Positions 43,401 through 55,400 of a stretch of DNA of 64,000 nucleotides are shown in pieces (position 1 is the first letter of the stretch; each line of letters opens with the position of its first letter). Source of the DNA: Scatophagus argus (taxonomy: Eukaryota; Chordata; Actinopteri; Scatophagidae). The stretch spans positions 12,560,501 to 12,624,500 of the forward strand of contig NC_058498.1 in assembly GCF_020382885.2 (NCBI RefSeq), in the 5' to 3' direction. Both the position numbers and the translations under genes were made by a program. The notes under the pieces were generated by a model that ran no database searches, was not told the DNA's origin, and saw only the letters and a list, made by a program, of their open reading frames with translations.

Positions 43401-46400
43401 TACCAAACTAGAGAGTGATATCAGCGTTGAGGATGAACCACAATTGCAAGAAGCTGCAGTCAAGATCCAGGCTGCCTTTAAAGGCTACAAAACCCGCAAA
43501 GACATGCGACCTGTCTTTAAAGAGATGTTTAAGAACCAGAGTGCAGATCTTCATGGTACAGTCACTCTAGTGTGCATTGTAGAAGGGAAACCCAGCACAG
43601 TACGCTGGCTGAAAAATGGCCAACAAATCACTAGTGACTGTCGATGCTGTATTGAGACTAAGGAAAATGGGGTTTGCATGCTGGTGATCAAAAACCTTAC
43701 CACTAATGACAGTGGAATCTATACATGTGAGGTTTTGAATAAGTTTGGTGGGACCTCCTACAATGGAAACATAACAGTAGTACAGCCTCAGAAGCCTGCT
43801 CCGATAGCCCAGAAGCCTGTACACCCACCCCTTGCAGCCATAACTCCTCTGCAACTTGCCCCAGCAAAGCCTGAGGTCCAGACCAAAACAGAGACTCAGA
43901 ATCCACCTCAGACTCAAACCCAGATTCCCACTTCAGCTGCAGATGCTGCGAGCTATGTAGAAAGTGTGAGTGTCTCTCTGTGGGAGGCCTACAATCTGAC
44001 GGAGCAGCAGGATGCTCAGACGAGCCCACAAGAAAGGAGAGGTTCGTCACTCATTGCTGCCAGTTCCAGTGAGTAACATGCCTATTTTCTAAATTTTCTA
44101 ACTCTAATCACAAGGAAACTGATTTTCCTGGTCAAATATTTACAGTATAGTACATATGAGTTTCTGTTTTCAACAGTGTCAAGTCCCTCTGATTATGATA
44201 CAGCTCCAGATATGTTGGAACCAGTTGAGATTTGCCCAGCTGTACCAAGGTACGGAGAAGATTTTTGTCTTGTTGTTTGAATTTTAATCGCTATTATCTT
44301 ATATTCTGCTTAGTCAAGCGAGCATGAACTGATGAAGCCTCTTGGATGAGAGGTGAAACGTCTTCAAAGACAAATAACTAAGTCCAGTTGCATTCGATTG
44401 AATTTCCTTGAGATAACCATGACCTGGATGAATGAGAATATTCACAGGCTTATATTCTGCTCATAAAGATACCCAAGAATACTGTTACTGTTACAGGGAA
44501 GTGACAAAAGCAGTGGATCAAGTGCCTCCAAAAGACGATAAAGAACAGATAACTCCTCCACAACCTCCTAAGAAACTACTGAAGGTCAAAGGTCAGGAGT
44601 AATCATTTTATTTAATCACTGCTTTTGATTATTTGTCACTTCCTCATGAGGTCTTATGAGTTTCCTATCAGGTATGTTATAGCTATCTTCCTCTCTAATG
44701 TGTAGGGGCTCATGAAGGAAGACTGAGGACACCATCTCCTAAACACCACCGTACTCACACACCCTTAACTAGTACTGTCTCTGGATCCGAGTCAGAAGGG
44801 GAGGAGTATAGACAAGAGGTGCATATTTGTGCTGCATTTATGGGCCTATCTTGTGCTCTGTTGTAAATGTTAATGTTATAAATGTGATTTCATTTAGTAA
44901 CAGTCTGACAAAGTAAATATTGCCTATTTCGTGACAGAAGCCTTAACTTATGTTTGTTTTTTCTTCACCTCAGACATTTGAAATATATGTGGCTCGGGCT
45001 GACTGCAGTCCAAACAGCGGAAATAAGGACAGTTTTGTTCTGAAGGAGAGCCAGTTTGTAGAGGTCCTGGATTCTGTTCACCCTGACAGGTGGCTGGTGA
45101 GGACCAAACCCACCAAAACCAATCCTGCTCGACAGGGATGGGTGTGTCCAGCCTACCTGGAGAAGAAGAGGAAGGTAGGATGTATAAATCCAGATGTCAA
45201 CTGCAATACAGAGTACATGTGTTGTAATCTGAACCATTCAACCATCTTATACTGTAAGTTTGATGATGTTAATGTTTAATTGAGATATTAATTTCAGCAA
45301 GTAATAAGAAATTCAAAGACTTTTTAAAATAAATTCAGGATGGTTTTTTCAACAGGAGACTTTCCCGCAGTTGAGAACACCTCCAGAGGATCTTGATGGT
45401 ATTGGGTCGACAGGAGAAGAATACAGGAGAGCTCTGAGGTCTGTGATTATGAAATTATACACTGACAGGTTGAATAAACAGGGAGAAATGTCACAGGCCA
45501 CTATTATTTAGTTTTTTGATAAGTATGTTTAAAGTAGAATTGTATGTTTATTATTACTTATGCTATTTGATTGTTTCTTGCATTTATTTATTGTAGCATC
45601 TAACATGATTTTTGTGAAGATGGAAAATTTATTTGTTCTAATCACAAAAGTGCAAACTGCCACATCACTTCCAATTTTCATTAAATCCCTTTTACCTTAA
45701 GCCAACTGATCCAAGGTCTGATTGATGGAGAGGAGGAGTTTGTAAAGGAGATGAAGACGTTCACCTCTCACCAACTAAATTATCTGGAGTCTAGCCGCAA
45801 TGTACCCATTAACATCCTCAATCAGAAAGAGATCATTTTCAGGAACATCAGAGAGATTGTGCTTCTGCATGAGAGGTAACATTCTCACACATACATGCAT
45901 TGTTCTGGTCATCTGAATGTGTTAATACAACATGCAAATAAACAATAAAATAATATGTTTTCTCAGGGCCTTCCTTCCCGGTCTGAGGAAATGTGCCACA
46001 GATGATGACGTAGCCATGCACCTGATCAAGCACGCTGAGGACTTTGAGAAGTATCTTCATTACATGATGGGACAAGCACAAGCGGAGGCCTGTGCCACAG
46101 ACAAGACTATCCAACAGTTTTTCAAAGTACTCACAAAATCTGTTTGCATTTAAATACTGACCTTCCTTTAGTATGAATGTTGTGGAAACTAATGTGCTGA
46201 ATAGCAATATTATTACACTGATTCAATGTGTTTTATTTTTTCATGTTGTTTGTTGCACCTCAGGAGTTAACACAATCTGGGAAGTCTGAGGCTGCTGCCA
46301 TGGATATCCTCACCTTCCTCCAGCGACCGGTGGAGAGGATTCAGACCTACCAGGCTTTATTGAAGGTCATAACATACATTTATAGTTTTACAAATACATG

Positions 46401-49400
46401 TATGAAACCTCAGTCATTAATGGCAGTGTGATAGTAGCAATAAGATGGTGTATATTTGCTTGTTTGTTTTTTCAGATTACACAGGAATATTGTAGAGAAA
46501 TTGGAATATTTGAGTATTGGATATTTATTTTGATAAGCATTTCAGCTGCTGTTGTTCATTGAAAATATGTCAGTTGAAAGCATGTATAAATAAATGTTGT
46601 AAATAAAACTTTTATTGGCAGGAATTAATCAAGAACAAAGCCAAAAGTGGCCAGAGCTGCTGTCTTTTAGAAGATGCCTTTTCCATAGTGTCCTGTCTAC
46701 CCTGGAGGTCTGACAATCTGCACCAGGTGTCTCTCATCGAGAACTACCCAGCTCCTCTGACTGCCCTGGGTGAACCTACACGACAGGTAGTTACAAATCA
46801 CTGACCTGTTCTTATATCCAGGCAAAGTTCTGGGTTCAACATCAAAACCATATACGCTTTGATCAGTTTATGTAACTAGTGGAAATACTGTGAACAAAAG
46901 TTAATAGACTTGAGTCTTTTTACTGAGTGTGAAATTTCATTTGACAGTTTTAGTCAGTTTTAATTTGGCCTAATCTGCCAGAAAAATAAAATGTTTAGTC
47001 TTTTTGAAAGTGTGGCACGTGCGCTTTTCTATTACCAAGTGTCATGCCTGGTGTTTTTGGTTATACTTTGTTTTTGATTTTTGAGTCCATGTGTCATGTT
47101 CCATGTGTGTCTTGTGTTTCCATGTATTATGTTCAAGGTTTTTGTCATGGCCGCTTTTATTTTGAAAAGCGTCACTTCCCCTGTGTGTCCTGTTTTCTTG
47201 TAACTTTGCTTTTGGTTTCCCTGATTGCTTTCTCCCTCCTGATGTGTGTCACCTGTGTCTCGTTATCATGTCTATTTAGTCCTTGTCTTCCCAGTCACCT
47301 TGGTCAGAGCGTCTGCGTTTTTCCCCATGTTATGCCAGGAGATTTAGCCACAGGTTGTTGTAGTTCTTCTGCCACGGTAAGAATGTGTTTTTTGAGTTGG
47401 TTTTTTGTTATTATTAATTAAAGACTATTGCTTGGACCTCTGCCTGCCTGCCCCTTTCTGACTCTGCATCGCGGTTCAGTATTTCTCTGCGTCAGCGACA
47501 CCGACTCATTCTGACAGAACGCTCTGACCAACAATGAACCCCGTAGAGTCTCCTAATGCGGGCACCGGACTGGCGACCCGGTCTCCCGATTTGGTCGAAC
47601 TCTGGGAGGAGCAGATGCGCCGCTTCAGGCCCCGGGGAGGCGTGCTTCCAGCAACAGGCTCCCCACTGCCGGTGCAGAATCCGCGGATCGAGCCGCCAAC
47701 CGCCGTGGAGATCAGCGATCCTGTCCCTGCTCCGCGGACCAAGCTACCTACCGACGCGGAGATCAGCGCCCTATTCCAGACCCTGATGGAGCGGCTGTCT
47801 GCCGTCTCCGCTCTCCTCGCTTCAGCTGATGGACCGCAGCCCACTGTTCTAGGTCTGGGTCTGCCAGCACCCCAAGCCTTGCCAGGTCTTTATGGCGCAG
47901 CAGACGGACCGCAGCTCACCGTCTCCGGGCTGGGTCTGCCTGCCTTCACGCCCCGTCTCACCAGGTCTCCTCGTCAGGTCGCCATGTCTCGCCAAGTCTC
48001 CACGTCTTGTCAGGTCGCCAGATCTCCACGTCTCGTCAGGTCTCCACGTCTCGTCAGGTCTTCACGTCTCGTCGGGTCATCAGGTCATCAGGTCTCCATG
48101 CCTCGTCAGGTCGCCACAGAGGCGGCTCTTGGATCGGCCGTTGGCCCTGGCCCAGCATTCAGGCAGACCGCCTGAGGTCTCACGTTGTGTCCTGGCCCAG
48201 CATTTGGGCAGACCCCCTGACGCGTCAAGTCCCACTTGGGTGTTGAACTGGGGTCGCCCGCCTGAGGTTTCAGACCGGGCCTATGCCTTGCACCCGGGCT
48301 GAATCACTGACTTTGTTTTTCTTGGTTTATTGCTCTTTGGTTGTTACCTCCTTCCTGGTCCCCCTCCACCCGCCCAGCCTGGTTATGTACTGGCTTTTCT
48401 GTTAAGGGACATCTGGGATCTGTCCCTGTGGGGTGGTGTGTGGGGTGGTGGTGGTGTTGGTGGTGTTGTTCTGTCATTGTCATGGTGTTTTTGGTTATGC
48501 TTTGTTTTTGATTTTTTGAGTCCATGTGTCATGTTCCATGTGTGTCTTGTGTTTCCATGTATTATGTTCAAGGTTTTTGTCATGTCCGCTTTTATTTTGA
48601 AAAGCGTCACTTCCCCTGTGTGTCCTGTTTTCTTGTAACTTTGCTTTTGGTTTCCCTGATTGCTTTCTCCCTCCTGATGTGTGTCACCTGTGTCTCGTTA
48701 TCATGTCTATTTAGTCCTTGTCTTCCCAGTCACCTTGGTCAGCGTCTGCGTTTTTCCCCATGTTATGCCAGGAGATTTAGCCACAGTATTTTGTAGTTCT
48801 CCTGCCACGGTAAGAATGTGCTTTTTGAGTTGTTTTTTTTTTTTGTTATTAATTAAAGACTATTGCTTGGACCTCCGCCTGCCTGTTTCTGACTCTGCAT
48901 CGGGGTTCAGTATTTCTCTGCGTCAGGGACGCCGACCCATTCTGAGACCAAGTTGCAGTTAAACTAATAACTTTGTTCCACAGTGTTGCCTAAATAGGAA
49001 AAATATCCCAATTACTTGAAGGTTTTTCAGCCTTACATTCTGATCAACACTTTTGTTTGTTGTATAATATCCTCCTCACTTATTGTCTTCCTTTCAGGGA
49101 CTCTTCACAGTGTGGGAGGAAACTCCAGAAATTAAGACGACCTCTAGGGGGCATCAGAGACAAGTGTTTCTCTTTAAGGAATGTATTGTACTGTGTAAAC
49201 TGAAAAGAGACACCAGTGTGAGCAGTGACACCTACACCTTCAAGAACAAAATGAAGGTAAGAGCTATTCTCCTGCAATCTCACTTATTCTACTGAATAAA
49301 TACAAAAAATTAAACTGTTAAATGTCACATGTGTTGACCCCATCTTCCCACTCATTCCTTTTTCTTACTTTTGCAATCTGTCTAGCTGAATGATGTGGAA

Positions 49401-52400
49401 ATAAAGGAGACTGTGGGTGGAGATGAAAAGTCTTGGGGTTTGTGGCATGAGCACAGGGGCTCATTGCGGAGGTACACCCTGCAGGGCCGCTCCTCCCTGG
49501 TTAAAGTCTCCTGGCTCAAGGACCTGAAGGATCTACAGCAATGCTCCAGCCTGCCCACTAACAGTAAGTGTTTCTGTGGGAAAGTAAGTCCTTTTTTTAA
49601 CAATGAAACAAATGTTCGCCTATCTACTTTCAGTCAGTTTGTTCTTTTCTTAAAACTGCAGTGGTAGCTAAAAGATTCGATGAACGTCTGATATTCTGAA
49701 AGTCCTAGCTGTTGTGTCAGGTGGACTAAAGGTTTAGCCTTGTGGTTTTCTCCCAGGTGTTGAGGGTCAAATCTTTTTTTTGTGGAATTAATATAGCTGA
49801 TACTTTCATTAAATGCTTGAGTGATTTCTGTCTTTGTGTCTATCAACAGGCCCACCAGTGTTTGAGTCACTCTTGTCTGACTGCACAACAAAGATAGGAC
49901 AGACAATCAAACTGACCTGTAAAGTCACAGGATCACCAAAACCAGTGGTCAGCTGGCTCAAAGGTCAGAAATATCTTCTTGAAATGTTTGTATACCATAC
50001 TTATTGACACATGTTACAAGGTATTACCAAAAGCAGCATTACCCACTGTATTCTTCACTTTAATTTATTTCTAGAGCAAGGCCATAATTTTCTTTAATTT
50101 TATTGTGTGGTTTGGTAAATCGGAAAGTAAATCTGATATCCACCTCTTAGATGGCCTTCCACTGGAGGATGACCCACGTCACATCATCACAGCAGACCGG
50201 TCAGGCACCTGCAGTCTCATCCTGGACAGCCTCACTGCTCAGGACTCGGGGCAGTATGCTTGCTATGCTAGCAGCTTCATGGGCAGTGCTGGTACTCTGG
50301 CTAAGATTGTGGTGCAGGGTGAGTCTATGGATGCATTTAAACCTCCTCAGTGTTGTGTAGCCATTTCTCATGTCTGTGTTTCTGGGTGAATGTTGCTCAT
50401 ACATTCACTGTCGCAAAGGAACACAGGACAGCTATGATACTACTACTTCAGCATTTTAGTTCTGACTCCAGATATTCACACTCTAATACCACTAGGGCTC
50501 TTACTGCCAGTATGGCCATAATTATTCCTAGTGTTATAGTGGTACTACTATTTTGACCATCACTACCACAATAACAGTTAAAACCTTAAAACTACTACAG
50601 TGCTAGTTACTAACTAGATATTACCTGCTTTCACATTTACCACTGAGACTGCTTTAATATACAGTATTACTGCTAATATTACTTATCTACTAATTACTGT
50701 TAGTGTAACTGATACAGTTGGTCTATTTCTAATTATAGGGGAGCAGATAGCATATTTAATGTTTTTCTGCTGCTCTCCAGCTCCACCCAGATTTGTGTGT
50801 CGGCTGGAGAGTGCTTGTCTGATAGAAGGTGAAGATATACAGTTTACCTGCTCCACACTTACTACTCCTTTGCCACGAATCAGGTATGGCAACGCAGAGA
50901 AAAAGTAACTGTGGTAGTTGCTATTTCATTGCGTGCGTCACACACATCTATCTTTGGGTTTGGCAGATGGCTGAAAAATGGCAGAGAGTTGACTGACCAG
51001 AAAAAGTACTCCATCCTGAATGATGCTCGGAGTGGGATCTTGTGTCTGACAGTCCTCAGTGCAACACAAGCAGATATTGGACAGTATGAGTGTGAGGTAT
51101 AAAACCCACATCCGTAAAGTGTTCAGTATAACAAGATGGTATAATTTGTATCTGTCACCTTCCTATTAGATGCTGTACATCAAGTGTTTTGTTTTGTTTA
51201 GCTTTGGAATGAGTTTGGCTGCATCAAGTGCAAAGCAGGGCTGTGCCCCGCTTACGTGCCACGAACTGACATCGAGAACGACCAACCACAGGACTTGCCT
51301 CCTAAAGGTAGGACAGCCAGAGCCACTGAAGGTAAATATCCTCCACACGGGATAGAAATTCACCACGGGGTTTTCATGGGGACGCTCCACGCTTTGACAG
51401 TTCAGCTGTGTTTGACAAGGGATTGAAGCACATGCCATTGTCAGGTTTCACTTCAGTTCACCTCACGTTTTGATCCCGTCACCCATGTTGCATCATGTCA
51501 TATGAAATCTCTTCACAACAAACTGCAACAGACTACATCAATATCCACTTTCAACTACTACCATTCCTTCCTTTTATCTAGGTGATGCCATTTTGAGATT
51601 TTACTCACAATTTCCTTTTTCCCATTTCACACACACTCATGTCATACGTAGTTCCACCTTCCATATCAGTTGTCACTAGATCCCCAGGGAATATGGCATG
51701 AAGTGCATTTGTGTGTAACAGAAATATTCCCATCTGAACACTACATCAAATGTGGACTCACAAGTGCAACATTTGTTGATATGCATGAGTTAACTACACC
51801 TATACATGTTTTGTTTTTACATTTATCATTACTCTATCATTAATATTAGTTAATTTGATTTGCGTCACTTGAAAGACAGCATGTGATGACTTATGCGCAC
51901 CTCATAAATGCGTGTTGTCTGTGAATGCAAGTATCATACCTCTCCCAGACCACTACAGTTTCCTTGCCCTAATACATGCACAGAACCAACTGTAACCTTT
52001 GCTCTTTGGTTTTTAATGTTTCACTGCTCACTCATCTGTTCATCTGACTAGTGATGAATTGCAAACACTTTGACCTCTGTGTGTAACTAACATCCTGAGA
52101 GTTATTCAATCATGTGACAGTAACTATTTCTAACAAACTTCCGTTGCCATAATCCAGCAGGATCTAGTGGCTTCCATTCAACATAGACACCAAACTGCAC
52201 TTCTCAAAATATCTCACTCATGGAAATCCATTGAAACATTGATTGTATGGAATGTTTTGTGTTTTTCATTGTGTTTCCAGTTTCAACAGACTAGATCATT
52301 TTCATCCATTAGGATCCATAAATCGACAGCTTGAGGTGCCATCACATAACAGCAGTAAATTAAATGCAGATATAGCAAGAATTGCTATTTTTCTATTGTA

Positions 52401-55400
52401 CTATATTGTTATTTTCCAATGACACTAGTGTCTGTTAATTCCCCACTGTTATTCTCTTCACAGAGGATCAGCAATGTCGGCAATAAATGTATGATAGAAT
52501 AGAACAGCATTTAGCCAAATAATAGAATTGTTAGATGGCTATCAATAAAATATATATACTTATATATTTCTGACACTGGTTCACCATGTTTGTCTTGCCA
52601 TTGTCCATAACCTACATGTTTTTCCATCTTCCCTCTACTAGTTTTGAAGCAGGAGGTTTCTCACATGGACTGTTCCATGTAAGTCATCATTGTCATGATA
52701 ACAAATAACCATGCTACATCCCCCTTTTTCCTCTTGCCAACGCATGACCAGCTAACTCTTCACTCCAACGAACAAAAGATGGTCATGTGCTGAGCAGGTG
52801 CCCAGGTTACTCCCATGCAAGAGTGGGCATGCGCCCATATCCTGTTGATATGTTGGTTTATTGGGGTTAAACCCTCAAGTACTGAGGTAAGAAATGCATT
52901 ATTACTGCACTTGGTACGTAAGGTAATGTACTTTTCCTTTTTATAGCCAAGGCAACATGATAATTCCTTAAAATCTAGTTAAAAAATAATTATATTTCAA
53001 GTGTCTGACTCATACATTCCTGCTGATTGACATTGTGGTTTTCATAGATGCAGACTCAGAGGGCTGGTCCACTGTGTTTGTTAAGAAATGGTTACAGACT
53101 GATTTCAGCCCCACCTCGATTGCTAAGATGCTCTTCCCTCCTGGACAACCTGAACAGTAAGTTTAGTTTTACTCACAACTGCTGATGAAAGAGTAAAAAT
53201 CAAATCATTGAATCCATGAAATACTTGTATGAACGGATTAAAATGTTAATTCCCTGGACTAATCAGTTGTATTTAATAATTACTTTTTTTTATTATTATT
53301 ATTATTATCTTTGTCTCCAGAGCTGCATGTGGTACTGAAGAGGGGGTTCCTGACTCAACATCTGTGGGCCAGGTGCTACAGCAGCCTCTGTATTACCAAG
53401 AGGATGAAGAGGAAGAGATCTACATCTTGGAGTCAATGCAGGAAATTACAGATGGTATTTTTGTCTCTTAAACACAATATTGTGACTTCTACCATTCTTT
53501 GCGTGATTTTTCACTGATATGATCTGTTCAGCTCCTCCCTCCATCCAGGTACCCACTGAGGACCTCTGTGTGGAGCCGGGCCAACCAGCTACATTTACTG
53601 CCATTATCACAGGAAGACCCACTGCCAAAATACAGTGGTACAAGGTGGGAGCACTGTCGATCATCAGTGCCTGCTTGAAAGGCTGGGTTGTAACATTATG
53701 AATAAAATGATACCAAATATAAGCTACTTTTTGTATAAACTATTTTTATTTATGTACATTTAACCAGGGAAACTAAATAGTATCCAGTCAAACTGCCTTC
53801 TCTGAGAATGAATAAACCATAAAACCTTTCTAGTATTAAACACAAGACAAAAGTCTGAGTAGTTTTGTAGAAATGGCAGTAGTTCCTATTAAAACAGAAT
53901 TCTTTCTTCTGTGATTGGAGGATGGAGAGGAGCTTGAAGCCAATGACAATGTGGCGATGGTACAGCATGGCGCCCGCTGCTCAGTGACGATAGTGTGTCC
54001 TGAGGGTGAGGATAGTGGCATATACACCTGCTTCGCTTACAATGACTCTGGCCATGCCTCATGCCAGGCTCAGCTGACAGTGGAAGAAGGTGAGGCAGCA
54101 GCAATGCTGTTACGCATCATTATTTTAGGTCTATAGATATTGATTAATTGGATATAAATACAAATTCTAATGGTCACTGTAGCTTAGGTGTGAAGCATGT
54201 TGTAAAATTATGTTGTTGTAAGGGATAAATTCTGATTGATGTCAGTCCAAGTGATGCAGCTGTTTTATTCATGGGTTTTGTTTGCCCTGCAGGCCCTCTG
54301 GAGCGTCAGGAGAGAGAGGTGGAGCTGGGGAAGAGAAGGAAGTTATTCTCGGTGTATGATGTCCATGAGGAGATTGGAAGGTGAACCTGTACATTACACT
54401 GATGTACTTTAACCCAACCATAAGCCCTGTTAAGATCTTATATGATCAACATTATCTATCTGAATTTTAGGGGAACCTTTGGGGTGGTGAAGCGTGTAAT
54501 CCACAGAAGGACAGGTGAAGTGTTTGCTGCCAAGTTTCTGCCTCTGCGGAGCAGCACACGGACCAGAGCCTTCCAGGAGAGGGACTTGCTATCCCGTTTG
54601 GCTCATCCCAGAGTGGCCTGTCTGCTGGACTTCTTTTGCACCAGACGCACTCTGGTGCTGATCACAGAAATGTATCCTCACCATTAAATGTAACAAAGAT
54701 TTTGTTCATTTTTTCTCTAAGTGAGTTTAGTTTGATGTATTTGTTGTATTCAGTTGGAGGTCTTTAACACCATTTCTAGGTGCTGTTCTCATGGACTTCT
54801 AGACCATTTATTACTGAAAGGATCGGTCTCAGAGAGAGAGGTTCAAGCATATATTTATTAGCAATTTTATTATCGATTTATTTTCCTGCAAATATTATTT
54901 ATAGCTCTTGACTACTATTCTAAATTTTCTTTCAGATCTGCTCATACGTCCAGCAAATTCTTGAAGGAGTCGGGCACATTCACAGCATGAACATTTTGCA
55001 TCTGGACATTAAAGTGAGATCGCCAGCACAGTCAATACCATGTTACTGTCATTATTTTTCATGTATAATTACATTTTTATTCAAACTCCCTTCAGCCTGA
55101 TAACATCCTGATGGTGTATCCGCCCAGAGATGAAATCAAGATCTGTGACTTTGGCTTTTGCCAAGAAATAGACACATCCAGACACCAATACAGTATGATT
55201 GGTACACCAGAGTTTGTTGCCCCTGAGATTGTTCACCTCGAGCCAGTCACCGTCGCCTCTGATATTTGGTGAGTTTCACTGCAGAGACTTGCAGCAGATA
55301 TTATGCACCTGTACCTTTTGTGTATTCTTGCTGCCTGTGATTCTGTAGACCTGCCCATAAAAGGAGATTTAAAAAAAAAAAAAAGCTCAAACTGATTTGC

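Larger units (their letters stand above)
47040..48947 (+). mobile_element. Non-autonomous LTR retrotransposon (Gypsy-type by inference) in obscn intron
   Basis: Two direct LTRs (47040-47516 and 48478-48947, about 4% different by eye), both starting TGTCATG and ending TGACA/TGAGA. They are flanked by a perfect 5-bp target-site duplication, CCAAG (47035-47039 and 48948-48952). The internal 960 bases begin gaacgctctgaccaac, the usual leader of a fish Gypsy family, then an ATG opening a 213-codon frame (47534-48175) that starts [12 protein letters not shown] and has no protease, RT or integrase. A G-rich tract precedes the 3' LTR. It therefore depends on another element for movement. Same orientation as obscn, between the DH and PH exons. 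Confidence 0.88.

Noticed and set aside
47044..47421. 125-codon Cys/Val-rich hydrophobic frame, repeated at 48524-48796
   Set aside because: It is the LTR read as protein; the duplication comes from the two LTRs, not from a gene family.
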